A stretch of 64,000 nucleotides of DNA from Ottelia alismoides (lineage: Eukaryota; Streptophyta; Magnoliopsida; Alismatales; Hydrocharitaceae): NCBI GenBank assembly GCA_037367405.1, contig JAZKJV010009616.1, positions 62,001 through 126,000 on the forward strand. Reading direction: 5' to 3'. This document shows positions 34,191-45,330 of the stretch, one piece after another. Each line of letters begins with the position of its first letter. The first letter of the stretch is position 1. The position numbers and the translations under genes were made by a program. The notes below the pieces were generated by a model. The model did not search any database, was not told where the DNA came from, and worked only from the letters and a program-made list of their open reading frames with translations.

Positions 34191-37100
34191 TAATGACCCG
34201 AAAAATACCAAGTAACTAAGGATGAAGAAATAGAGCTAAGGTCGTTGCGACCTCAGTCGCTCAAGAGATCACTCGATCGATCAAGAAAATGAGGTTTAAA
34301 CCACCAAAATCAAATCAAAATCAAATAAATGCGATAGCGGTCCTGTCTATTAGATTAGCCTGGTATAGCGACCAGGGTCGGACTCAGGGAGCACGTGATG
34401 GCCTTGCGGCCTACGAAGTAGTCTAAAAAAACAAAATAAAATAAAAGACAAGTGTTTTGGTGGATTTTTAATTTTTATAAATTTTTTGGATTTTTAATTA
34501 ATTAAGAAAATAAAGAAAACAAGGAAACAAGCCTACACAAGCAATTATTTAATGCATCAAAAATCACTCAAAAATTCAAATAAAATTTTTTTATGTATTT
34601 TATGTTTTTTACTGTTTTTGGGTAATTTTTGTATTTTTCTGATTTTTATTTAATTTTCTAAAAATAAAACAAGGCAGGGAAATGAAGGTGCTGTCCAGTC
34701 AAGAGTAAAAGGGCAATTTAAAATGCAAAAAGGCCCTTCTAACTCCTGGATGTAATTTTCTTGTAAACTAGAAAGTTTAAGGAAAATTTCGGCACTGGGA
34801 TTATTGTTTTTGGATTTTTAAATTAATTATTAGAATTTTTATAGGTTTTTAGGTGTTTTTCAATTTTTATGAGTTTTATATAATGAAAATTGACCAAAAT
34901 TGGTCAGAAAATCAAACAAGACAAAATACACAGTAGCTAATTTTTTTGTAATTTTTAGATGAGTTAAATTTTTTTTTGTGATTTTTCAAGTCAGACAGTA
35001 GAGAAAAAGGTTGTTTTTGAATTTTTTAAAAATAGCAAATAAAAGCAAAAATGTCTCCAAAAGTTCTAAAAATTTTCAACATGCAGGAGCCATGTGTCCA
35101 ATTTTCATTGAATTTGGAGTGAGTTTGATATTTTATTCAAAATCAAAACCTAGGTACAGTACACAGGGACTTGTACGTAAATACCAGAAGTTCCAAGAGG
35201 TCCGGTGCAAAAATCCCAAGAAGTCACGCGCGGGGCGCGTGTCTGTGGCACATAGGGACCTACTTGCAAAGAAAATAAGGTATCTGGGCTAAATAATAAC
35301 AAGTATTAAAAGCCTAGGGACCTTAGTGTAATTTACCCACTAATAAACGCACATGCTCTAAAAAATCACGCACAGGGGCATATATGCAATAAATGAAAAG
35401 TTTTCATTCATTCATTAACAACCCAGAACTACAAGGCGATCAATGCAAATATCCCAGACAAACACGTGTCGATGCACGTGACACACTACAGGCTGGGGTA
35501 TACATGCATATAGCAGAAAAGATAGGGTCCAAAGTGCAAATTACCAAACATAAATAAAATGCTAAAAATATTTACAGGACTAAAACTAAACTAAGCTAAA
35601 GCTAAGGGCCTAAGGGAATATTTACCCTTTATTAAGTAGGCCGTCAGATGGGTGCCACGTGTGCTGATCGACGGTTGAGAAAGGGATGGCGCCCAACGCT
35701 GAGTCTTCGGTGCTGATCAAACGGCCAAGGCGTCGCCACGTGGGAGATCGAACGGACGTGAGCTCTGTGGCTAAACCTCGACGATCGACCGGTCCAGATC
35801 GCTCCTCCAAAGATCAGACGGTGCTGGAAGCTCCTCAGATGGACGGTCAGGATCTAAACTGGAACCTGGGGTCGATCGTACGGCAGGGAAGGATGATGGA
35901 CGAACTGGAGGCCGACGACTTTCGCCGAGCCCGTGTGTGCTCTGGCGTCCTCCTCGCGGGCCACTAAAGATCGGAGAAGATGCGTGCTGGCCTTCCGCAT
36001 CGAATGACGGCCTCCGATGACTCGACGGAGCTCTGGGGAGCTCCGGCGAGGTCGACGGAGGTCGAGCGCCTGCACCTGGATGGTCAGGCCCTCAGATGGG
36101 CTCGATTGGACCTGCAAAACACAGCAGAACGCTCGCGGGTTGAGGGAAAAGTGCCTCGACCCTGTGAAAGGGGGTGACGGTGATCGATGAGGCGGGGCAG
36201 TCGAGCTCCGGTGAGGTGTAGACGGTGGAGCTCGAAACCCCAGCTCCTATGCGAGCTGGGTTGAATGGAAGGACGGAGAACGTGCGCGAAGGATAGGCGA
36301 ACGTGATGGAAGGGTCCGATGATCGAGGCGAAGGTGGATGTGGCCGGAATCGAAGATGAATGGTGACGGCGAGATTTGGGCGAAACTAGAAATTAAAGAA
36401 CAGGAAAAGAAACTAGGGCTACTTGGGTGGATGAGTCGACTGGGCTCGAGCTGCTGGAGCTCTGGGTCGTTGCCTCGCGGGTCGTCGTGGCCCGAGGCTC
36501 GAGCTCCTGCTTCAGGCGGAGCACGGCGGTGCTAGCTCGCCGGATCAGAGGACCGGGCACCTTCTCCTCTCTTCGACACCACCCACGGCGAGCTGTCACC
36601 TCAGGGAAGGCAGTGGAGGTCACGGGAATGAAAGGTGGGGAGCCAAAGATGAGGAACAGGGCTGCCGGAGGCGAAGCTATATATGCCAAGGGGTCCGATA
36701 AGATGATGATCGGGTGAGCAATCCAAGGAGCGGATCCCTAAAACGAGGTGTGCGCGAGGATCATGGATCTTCTCTTGGCAATCAGAGCCCTGGGTTTGAG
36801 TGGATGAAGATCGGATCTGGTCGCTAAAAGGTTGAGAAGTCGGGTCGGGAACCAGATCCGCAAGGGAAGTGGTCCACAGGGGGGAGTTGACCGGTGGGTC
36901 AACATTCCCCTGTGGACCAATGAGAAGCAGCCACGTCAAAAAGATTTATAAAATCAATAAAAAATAGGAAATGACCGAATTATTAAAAACTCAAAACATG
37001 AAATATGTTTGTTTTAATTTTTTTCTATTTTTTGTGATTTTTAATTAATTTTTCAAAATAAAAATAAGGCATTTACACTATAGAGCTATATATAGGTATA

Positions 37101-37829
37101 TATACAATATATGATTTTTATTTTTGATTTTTAATTAGTTATATTTATGCATTTTTATTCCCATTTTATATTTTATTTGTTTATAGCATAAAATTAGGAA
37201 TAAAAAGGTATTTTTATTTTATTTTTATTATTTATATACAAAGGTGGAATAAATAGATATATACATCTATGTACAAGGTATATTTACAATATTCTTTTTG
37301 GTTTTTAATTTTGTTCTTTTTATTTTGTTTTTTTGGTTTTTTTGTTTTTATTTTATTTATTTACAACATACAAGATAAAATATTTACAAAATTTTTGGCA
37401 TTTTAATTTATTTATTTATAAAGTGAAATAAATATGGATATGGTTGTATGTACATGATGAATATATACAAAAGTGGCTCTTTTTATTTTCTTTTTTTAAT
37501 TTTCTATTCTATTTTTAGAGGAAAATCTATTTATTTTTTTACAGGTCTATTTACACACCTGAGCCCTATCTCCCTCTACTTTGGCTTTTATGCGGTCAGG
37601 CCCATGCTGAGCCCTCCCTTGTGTTAGGTTGCTCAATATTTATTCTAAATATTTCCTCTTTTTCTTTTTAATCTTTATTCTTTTATTTTTGCATAAAACA
37701 TGCTAATTATTACTTTTTACACCATGCATGCTTTTGGTTATTATTTGTATTTACACATAACTACATGCATTTGCAAAGGTTTTTGTAGCTAAATTATAAG
37801 AATAAAGAGTGATGAATGAGTATTCATCA
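34191..37829 (-). repeat. 5' LTR of element B
   Basis: The LTR is 3639 bp. Its 3' terminus reads TCATTA where the other copy has TCATCA (a C-to-T change). It has the same three-part composition as the 3' LTR with a GC-rich core at about 35640-36930. A TATA box, TATATAG, lies on the minus strand within 36677-36686. Confidence 0.95.
36677..36686 (-). promoter_or_regulatory. TATA box in the 5' LTR of element B
   Basis: Minus-strand CATATATAGC occurs in the 5' LTR, followed by the GC-rich core. The 3' LTR has CATATGTAGC at the same place, so the box is weakened there. Confidence 0.55.
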
Positions 37830-37834
37830 GTGGG
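37830..37834. repeat. Target site duplication of element B, right copy
   Basis: GTGGG, identical to 16990-16994. Confidence 0.93.
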
Positions 37835-38021
37835 TTTGTCGATTCTGAAATATTTCCTCAACACTAGAGTTTGCAACTTATTCTGTGGGATGGGTTGCAT
37901 ATTCTCGTCATTTGGATGTGATGTGCTTTGCTTACGAGTTTCATCAAACATCACATAGTCTGGTTTTTCAGTTTTCTTGTCATTTATTAGTCCATTCTTG
38001 TACAAGGAATACTCATTGAAC
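37835..38021 (-). pseudogene. pol: copia pol segment between the two insertions
   Basis: Minus strand, with RKYFRIDKPT at its left end and NEYSLYKNG at its right end. It joins the integrase C-terminal/RT linker region of the copia polyprotein. Its left end is continuous in frame with 16989 across element B, and its right end with 41342 across LTR D, when the inserts and one target copy each are ignored. Confidence 0.75.
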
Positions 38022-41000
38022 GTAACTAATGAATCCCTAATTCTTATTCGTTATTATTTTATTTTAGCTATTTATCTTGGCAAAGCATCATGTAAATAAG
38101 TGTAAAGACAATAAGTTAGTATTATGCATGCATTTGTTAATATTGCATAACTAGCATGTATTTGTGCAAAAATAAAAGAATAAAGGAAAAGAAAAAAGAA
38201 GGAGGTATTTAGAATAAATACAGAGTGATCCGAACCCCAAGAGAAGTCAAGCATTAACCTGATCGTCAAATAAAAATAAGTAGAGAGAGATAGGGCCTAC
38301 TCTATATTGTACATATTATTTGTAAAAATAAATAATTATTTTTGACAAAATAAAAATAAAATGATCTTTTTACCTCCTTGTATATAGTCTCGAAAATAAA
38401 ACAAAAATCAGAAAAATAAAATAAAATAAAAATAAAAATCCTCTCTCCTTTGTACAAAATACATGTATATATATCGTACTCTCTATTTATTATATACATG
38501 TAAATAAAAATTAAAAATAAAATAAATTATTTTATACTCTAAAAAGTATGTTGTAAATAAATAAAATATAAAAATGGGGGTATTTGTGTGAAAATAACAA
38601 AATAAAAATAATTGTACAAAATACATAGGTATATTATACATGTATATAATACAGTATACTGCATAAAGATTAATTTATTTTTCATAAAAATAAATAAAAT
38701 CACAGAAAAATAGTTTGAAAAATTATAAATATTTTTATATACTTTTTATTTTAAAGCCATTTACTATTTTTATTGAATTTGTAAATATTATGTAAATTTC
38801 TATTTTCTGATTGATCCAAGTTACTTTGTTGACTCGGGTCAACGCCCTCTTCCAGGCTTGACCTGACCCGATCCTATTTGCCGGACCGATTTCTCTTAAT
38901 TCTTCCAGTCGGGTCACGCCTCCCTTCGCTCCGATTCTTTGCCCGTGACCTCTCCTTGGATCTAAGACCTTCGCAGATCCCTAGGAAGGCACGGATCTTC
39001 CTAGGATTGCATGCCTTCACCCGAATCTTCCATCCTCCTGAGAATCCTATAAATCATATCTTCCGCCTCCCAAGAGAGCTATCTCGTTCCTCGCCTCTTC
39101 TTCCACCCCCAACAACCTCAGGTTGAGTGACAACTACCGGCGGAGTTCCTCGGAGTGAAGTTTGGTGGTCAGGAGACGTAGCTCAGCCTCGTGGCCGGCA
39201 TGCACCACTGCGACAAGCCTCCTGGCCTTCCGCAACTTGGTCAAGGCCATAACCTCGCTTCCCACCTTCGCTTGAAGCTCCAAAGTTCATCTAGAACCTC
39301 AGGTACCCTTCATTCCCCGTCCATTTCTTTTTTCGATTCATCCACTTCATCTAGCGCCGCCACACGTTCATCTGCTCCGACTAGCTGGTCGGAGCCCCGC
39401 CCTTCGCAAACATCCATTCCGATCGACTCTACGCATCGCCCTTCACCTCGAACCGCAGTCTGATCAACCTTAGGATCGACCACAAGGTCGAGATTGAGGT
39501 CCAGATCTCCTCCATCACCTTCGTCGGAGATCAACATCCATTCCCCCGCTCTTCTCCCTTCTTTAGCAAGCAATAAACCTCGCTAGAGCTACATCTCTGA
39601 GCGTTTCACCCTCTGCAGATCACTTAGCGCGTAGAAGACCCTCTCTGGTGCCCTCCTTGCTTGGGCAGAGCAGCTCTAGGCGGCCACACACCTCAACGAC
39701 CATCCAACCGTTATCTGATGCATCGGAGCTCGTCACCAGATGCAGACCACCTTCACGTAACTCCAGCCCTCCTCGGCGAGGTCATCTGCCCGGTGGATCT
39801 CCTCTAGTTGCTGATCAAAGCTCGCCTGGAAGGTGTTTTTCCTCCATCTTCGCCCACCGTCGGATCATCCTACACTCACCAGGTCAAATCTCGGCCGCCG
39901 ACCGTGCAGTTTTTTCAACTGTTAGATCTGACGCATCTGACCGCACGTAGGGGAACATTCTCTGCACCGTCAGATCCGCCCCATCGGCAATTAGAGCCAT
40001 ACGCCCACGATACCATCTGTGTGCGCCAAGTGCCCCTTCGAAGGGTATATTGCTTTTCTTTCCCTGTAGTTGCATGCTTTATTTTCTAGTTCATAAAATA
40101 AAGTTGTAGTCTGAACTTTTTGCACATTATCCCTTATGTTTTCAGTATTTGCACTTTAATCCTTCGAGTCTAGATGCACATGCATGCTCACATGCTTTTG
40201 TGGTAGTTTTGCAAGAATTGTCCTGTACTTTCTGAGGGTTATGGTTTGAATGAAATATTTTATATATTTGCATTTATGCCTATGTGCGTGGTGATTTGAG
40301 CATGTGCGTTTATTTCATGGACTTTTTACACTAGTGCCCCTGAACATTTTGTATGTGTTACTGTTGGGTCTGGAAACTTTAGGACAATTACAAAAAGGCC
40401 CCTACAACCCGTGTCCCTTATTTTAGATCAAATAGTTATTAAACCAACTCCAAAAATTCCACAAAAATTATCGTTAGCTCGTGCTAATGTGTATTATTTA
40501 TGGTAATTTTTGTGAATTTATTTGATTTTATTTGATATTTTCTAAAAATAAAAAACCCCTAAAAACATGTTTGTCTATTTTATAAAATACCAAATAAATA
40601 TAAATAGTATCTGAAAAATTCTATTAAAATTCTTATTGCTTGTTTCAGTTTGCTTTCACTTCAGTACCATTTTTGTTGCATTATCTTATATAAAAACCCT
40701 AAAAATCACTAAAGACTAAAAATCTTGTAAAAATCATTAAAAATTCTACAGAAATAAAAAAAATGAGATTTCAGTTTCTGTAATTAGGCCTTTTTATTTA
40801 CTTTATCATAAAAATTGCAACCAGGATGTTTGGGCAATTTTAGCATTTTAAAGTTGCCTTTTGGTCAGGGCTTTACATAGTGTTTCTGTTTTGTGTTTGT
40901 TTCTTTTTTATAAAATCATATAAACTCTAAAAAATACCATAATATCACCAAAAACACTAGAATATTTGAAAAAAAATATTTTTATTTCTAAATTTTGAGC

Positions 41001-41341
41001 ATTTTTAGTCTTAATAAAAATTGTTTATGTTTGATCTTCTTTATCTTTTTATTTGTTTTCTTATTAGAAAATATAAAAAAATGCAAATTAAAAACCTCAA
41101 AAAAATGCCTTCTATTTTCTGATTCTCGACTACTTCGTAGGCTTTGCTCGTGCTCCTTGTGTTCGACAATGGTCGCTATACCAGATTAAATAAATAGCGG
41201 AGTCCGCTAAATCAGATTTTGTGCTTGTGATTGTTTACTTTGTGTTCTTATAATTTTCTTGATTGACCGAGCCTTGCGATTCGGGTCGCAACGACCCTTA
41301 GACTTATCCTAACCCGAGTTGCCTGGCGTGTCATCAATAAC
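38022..41341 (+). mobile_element. Solo LTR D (LTR 38027-41336)
   Basis: A 3310-bp solo LTR on the plus strand begins TAATGAAT (a TG-to-TA change is likely) and ends TGTCATCA, flanked by GTAAC (38022-38026) and ATAAC (41337-41341), a 5-bp duplication with one change. Much of it is the reverse complement of the A/B LTR type: the segment near 38160-38290 resembles 1060-1160 inverted, and the last 90 bases resemble the B LTR end with its GGTCGCAACGACC word. A TATA box, CTATAAAT, is at 39046-39053, followed by a GC-rich core to about 39990. Confidence 0.85.
39046..39053 (+). promoter_or_regulatory. TATA box in solo LTR D
   Basis: CTATAAAT lies in the GC-rich core, followed by pyrimidine-rich sequence that could hold the transcription start. 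Confidence 0.5.
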
Positions 41342-41950
41342 AACAATGCCTCTAGTTGTCTTCTTATTCTCCAAATTCCATAGTCTATATCTGTAGTTAT
41401 TCGTACCATAACCAACAAAGATGCACTTCCTTATTTCAAGGTCGAGCTTTCCTATTGTCTTCCTGCTCAATGTGAACATAAGCAATGCATCTAAAGATAC
41501 GTAAATGATAAAGTGATGCCTTTTTTCATGTCCATGCTTCTTTTGGAAGTTCCTCATCTAATGCATTAGATGGGCCTTGATTGATTATGCTGGCGTGTTC
41601 ACTGCATCGACCTAATATCATGTAGGTAGATCTACATGTATTATCATGCTTCTCACACACTCTAGAAGAGTCATGTTCATGCATTTAGAAGCACCATTCT
41701 ATCTGGGCTTTTATGGGATTATTTTCAATCTATTGGTCCCATTCTTGACGCAGTAGGATACAAACTCCTCACCACAGTATTCTCTCCCATTGTATATCTT
41801 GAGACATTTCAACTTTAAACTCGTCTCATTCTCAACTAGTGCCTTCAACATATTCAAGGTTTCAAACACACTAGATTTATGTTAGATAAAATAAACCCAT
41901 AATTTTTTAGTTGCATCATCAATGAAAGTAATGAAATATTAAGATTCGTC
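41342..41950 (-). pseudogene. pol: copia integrase region, degraded
   Basis: Minus strand. The frame 41309-41557 contains KLDLEIRKCIFVGYGTNNYR and YRLWNLENKKTTRG, the conserved region after the copia integrase core. Upstream (41560-41950), with several stops, are the integrase motif remnants KCLKIYNGREYCGEEF (second Asp region; the family has DNGGEY) and NGASKCMNMTLLECVRSM (around the catalytic Glu). Several catalytic positions are replaced, so it is inactive. Confidence 0.72.
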
Positions 41951-42780
41951 AAGGCATGGTACCTAAGATGGTCCCCTCCAATCTTCCAGTCTTCGTATTC
42001 TTGCAACTTTTTCTCCTTCTATATTTAGAGAAGAACCTGTAACTTTTCCCTGGAATGCTTTTGGTTCCTGTAACCTGTCCTTCTATATTCAGAGTAGAAC
42101 CTAACGAGTTCTTCTCGGGACATCTTCCATCATTCCTCTTCTCTAAGAAGAATATCGACAATATCCTCCAACTTTAATTTCGCAGAACTAGAGGAGTTGT
42201 TAACCACTACAACTAATGCATTCCAACTTTCAGGTAAACTAAAAAGAATTAGAATGGCTTTTACATTATCATCAAACATGTTCTTTATAGATTTCAACTG
42301 GTTTGTGATGAGATAAAAGCCATTCTAATTCTTTTTAGTTTACCTGATAGTTGGAATGTGTTCACAGATTCCAACTGGTTGATGACGTTGTTCAGATCAT
42401 CCAAGCGTGAAGCCACCATAGAGTTCTCACTCATCTTTAGATTCAAAAGCTTCTTCATCAAATACACCTTATTTGATGCGTATGGCTTATCATACATTTT
42501 TCAAGGGCTTTGAAAAGATCCACTGCAATCGTCTCCTTTGTGATATTCGAAGCCACCTATGGAGCAAGGTTGAGCCTTATCGTTCCTAGAATCTTTTGGT
42601 TTAGGACCTTCCGCTTCTCATCATTCATGGCTTAGGGCTTCCTCCCTTAGATCGGAAGGTAGAGATCATTCTGGTATAGAACATATTCGATCTGTATCTT
42701 CGAGAATGTGAGGTTCAATCCATTGAACTTCTCTATATTTATATTGGATTCTTCCGCCATTTGTATGGAGGTTGATCTCC
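41951..42780 (-). pseudogene. gag: copia gag, degraded
   Basis: Minus strand. Near 42640-42760 is the Gag N-terminus with INIEKFNGLNLTF. The frame 42294-42497 carries the UBN2-type block SNKVYLMKKLLNLKMSENS and LDDLNNVINQLESV. The block 41949-42161 is basic and probably precedes a lost zinc knuckle. A 45-bp inverted duplication (42219-42358) interrupts the UBN2 block and explains the frame break there. Confidence 0.72.
42219..42358. repeat. 45-bp inverted repeat inside the copia gag
   Basis: Arms 42219-42263 and 42314-42358 are reverse complements with one mismatch, separated by 50 bases. A short direct repeat (AGATTTCAACTGGTTTGTGA near 42288 and a close variant near 42367) flanks the right arm. 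The pattern looks like a template-switch or fold-back copying event rather than a terminal repeat. Confidence 0.88.
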
Positions 42781-42783
42781 GAA

Positions 42784-42801
42784 CCAAGGCTTTGATATCG
42801 A
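42784..42801 (-). other. Primer binding site of the copia element (initiator-Met type)
   Basis: Minus-strand TCGATATCAAAGCCTTGG directly follows the 5' LTR. It resembles the copia consensus TGGTATCAGAGC with changes at its start. Confidence 0.6.
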
Positions 42802-42802
42802 T

Positions 42803-43314
42803 TGTTAGGAATTGATCTGATCAAGCACCACATGAATAGAATCATGATCAAAGGAGAAAGGCACACACAATCGCAGAAGACAAGGATTATAGTGGCTGGG
42901 CAATGTGCCTACTCCACTTGCTCACACCAGACTCTCTCTATTATTTCTTGAATGATTTTTGAGATGCAATATGTATGCCTAGGGCCCGCTTTATATTGCA
43001 ACAAAAGAATACCAATTATACTCAGCAATCCCCACCATCAGCTCTGAACCACTCGGGATGCATGAGGTGGATCAAGCATATTAGCAATCCAGTCCAGCAG
43101 TTCTCAACCAATCAAGATATAGGAGGCAGAATAGGGATCTCAGCAATCCAACCCAACCGCTCTCAACCAATCAAGATGCATGAGGGCGATTAGACATCTC
43201 AACAATCCATTCTATTAGCTCTTAACCAATCATAAGGCAAGATAGAGATCAACCACATAAGCAATCCTCTCAACTAGTACCCAACTAATCAGTTTTGCAT
43301 GATAAATCTCAACA
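42803..43314 (-). repeat. 5' LTR of the copia element
   Basis: The LTR is 512 bp with terminal TGTTGAG and CCTAACA in element orientation. Its upstream half consists of five tandem 59-bp units (43024-43314), each with an ATTGG (CCAAT-box) word or a variant. Confidence 0.88.
43024..43314 (-). repeat. Five exact-period 59-bp tandem repeats in the copia LTR
   Basis: Units start at 43024, 43083, 43142, 43201 and 43260 with AGCAATCC or AACAATCC and contain CTCAACCAATCA or variants. In the sense direction this gives TGATTGG, an inverted CCAAT box, once per unit. Lying in U3, they look like enhancer repeats. The 3' LTR has four units with the same period. Confidence 0.88.
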
Positions 43315-43576
43315 GACGACATGTCATGCCGCATATGATGGGTAAGATTTTGGATACCTTTCTTGGTGTAAGAACCATAACTTACCATGACAGATGCTGA
43401 TGCATAATAACCCAAGTAATTCGTTGCAATGTTTTAACAATTAACTAAAGGCTAAACTAAAAGTTGGATCAGGAAGGTCCTTCGGGTTGGGATGACAAAT
43501 CAACTTGATCAGACTAGTCAATAACATTTCCTGACCTGTTAATAAATACCTATTTAAAAAATTCTAGATAGGATCT
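43315..43576. other. Unassigned stretch
   Basis: No gene or repeat boundary is seen between the copia 5' LTR and the candidate second copia LTR. Confidence 0.4.
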
Positions 43577-44580
43577 GTTAAAAGTTCAAAGAGATTGCAT
43601 CCATTGCACTCACATACGTTTGTCCAAATTAAATAACAAATACGTAAGCATGCAAGTCTTTGTGTGTGTACGCGAGCATATATGTACAACGAAAAAACAG
43701 AAATACATGTAAACAAACTTTCACATGGCAAACATATTAAGGAGATCTATTCTAATATGCGACTTCATGGACAAAACGCACTTCCAACAATTCTATAAGA
43801 TGCCGACAAAATCTGAATCCTAATGATGATCCCTACTCATGTATAAACTAGACAACATTCTAATAATCTTGTAAAGAAAACACAATTGTTTCGAACGATC
43901 AGGGGATGGTACTAAACAACAACGGTTTAACGATTTTCTTACGTGATGTTGTTGTTTACTTTCATAACATCGTATATGTTGCATACTTTCTTCAACCTCT
44001 AATGTTTAGTTTTTTTTCAAAATTAGTATAGCGAGCGGTGATGATTATGTACATAGATGCATAGACATGCAAACCATTCGAAGAATTCCCAAGGGAAATT
44101 GCAATTGTGTGCTATAATCTAGCAATGTATTTGTTTTTCAAATATCACGTTCATGTAATTTTGTGCACATGGAAATCGTACGAGAGTGCACATGGTAGGC
44201 ATATGTGTAGACTTGTAGTCACATTTATGATGATTCTTGGGAATTTATTTTGCTAGGATGTATGTCTAATTCTTTGTTTCGGTACACTTTTTATTTTGGT
44301 AGTGGACTGTGTATCTCATATAAAACATTGTATTGACGTTGTCGGATGTTATTGAGTTGTCTTGTGATTAATTGGGTAAATGGGTATATTGATGAGGGAT
44401 CGTTTACCCATTCTTCTATATAATGCATTCTTTTTCCCTCATTGTTCATTATCTTAGTAAAGAATGCCCTAATCTCCAATAGTGGAGATTATAGTTCGTG
44501 TGCCCCTATGGTTTTTCTCTCCATAGGGTTTTTCATGTAAATATCTCCATAGTGGTGATCTATTTGTGTTTGATTTTAAC
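43577..44580 (+). repeat. Second copia-type LTR (left boundary tentative)
   Basis: The right end is clear: GATTTTAACA at 44571-44580 is followed at once by a primer site. A TATA-like TCTATATAATGC lies at about 44414-44425 and an R-like stretch follows. The left end is placed at TGTTAAAAG (43577) because it mirrors the right terminus; this is a guess. No second LTR copy was found in the window. Confidence 0.5.
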
Positions 44581-44592
44581 ATGGTATCATAG
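44581..44592 (+). other. Primer binding site next to the second copia LTR
   Basis: TGGTATCATAGC differs by one base from the usual initiator-Met primer site TGGTATCAGAGC and lies directly after the LTR end. Confidence 0.75.
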
Positions 44593-45330
44593 CTTCATTG
44601 AGCTTTCTATCCGTTCTTTCGTCGTTATATGAATCTTTGTCTTTTGTGGCTCGGGATGAGTTGTGTGGTCGTATCCTACAATAGATATCCTTCTTTGGCT
44701 TGCCCTAGGCACGTATCTAGTGCACCATGCTATTAGTTGTCCAACGCATAACCAATCGCCCAGCACCGAGGTGCCATATTGTGCAGCTCCAACCCTTATC
44801 ACACACTTCTTTGTGTGGCTTCATATCTATATGGCCCCATCAAGAACAAGTCGGTAGTGACGGGTAAGCGTGATAGCCACGTCAGTAGAAGCATGCCCCA
44901 CGAGAAACCGATCACAAATTCCACTCAATGTGACCCTTCCATGTAGTCCTAGCTCTATAAGACTTCCATGTGGCCCCGGCTCCATAAATTTATCTCTGTG
45001 TGTCCCAACGCACTATGTGCACACGATCTGTGCCTCGGGTGCATTCTTGCAACCTTACAACTGTCATGTCTAGCCCTGTTATGCACTAGGCCCGCACCTT
45101 GTGTGTGTGTATCGGCCATCTCCGTGCATGTATCTCCTTTTGTCTAGTGCAACAAAACCAAGTTATGAATCTCTCTCCAAATTAGGGTTTGTGGTCAAAG
45201 CAAGAAAGCCCCACAACAATGCCCTATTCTTGTGCATAAGGTTGAGGGACCTTTATGTCTATCATCTGTGAGTTTTTCTTTACCGTAGCTAGGTTTTTTA
45301 TCTTCTTGTGAGCTATTGCTTGTGGGTACA
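44593..45330 (+). other. Interior remnant or unassigned sequence after the second copia LTR
   Basis: No Gag or Pol similarity is recognised. The longest open frames (44663-44857 and 44870-45073) are short and of ordinary composition. It may be the interior of a non-autonomous copia element cut off by element C. Confidence 0.35.

Larger units (their letters stand above)
16995..37829 (-). mobile_element. Element B: Athila-like Ty3/gypsy retrotransposon with gag-pol
   Basis: This is a complete element on the minus strand: 5' LTR 34191-37829, tRNA-Asp primer site, long leader interrupted by solo LTR F, gag, pol, hairpin array, 3' untranslated region, polypurine tract and 3' LTR 16995-20649. It is flanked by the 5-bp duplication GTGGG. 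The LTRs are mostly identical, with scattered substitutions and small indels that are denser in the AT-rich parts. Coding order gag, protease, RT, RNase H, integrase fits Ty3/gypsy, and the RT and integrase motifs fit the Athila lineage. No envelope-like ORF is present. Six in-frame TAG codons and about five frameshifts make it non-functional as read. It inserted into a copia element. Confidence 0.95.
14878..43314 (-). mobile_element. Ty1/copia retrotransposon, split by element B and solo LTR D
   Basis: On the minus strand the element runs from a 5' LTR (42803-43314) through gag, integrase and reverse transcriptase/RNase H pieces to a 3' LTR (14878-15331). Element B (16995-37829) and solo LTR D (38027-41336) interrupt it. 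Without those inserts and one target-site copy each it is about 4.3 kb, a little short for copia. Gene order gag, integrase, RT, RNase H is diagnostic for Ty1/copia. The frame reads on across both insertion points, which supports the assignment. It is heavily mutated, with many stops. No convincing target duplication of its own is seen (TTAAC on the left, GACGA on the right). Confidence 0.85.

Noticed and set aside
42219..42358. MITE or transposon terminal inverted repeat
   Set aside because: The arms are internal Gag sequence in both orientations and no target duplication flanks them.
44663..45073. Two short plus-strand ORFs after the second copia primer site
   Set aside because: They have no similarity to Gag or other known proteins that I can recognise, and ordinary composition.
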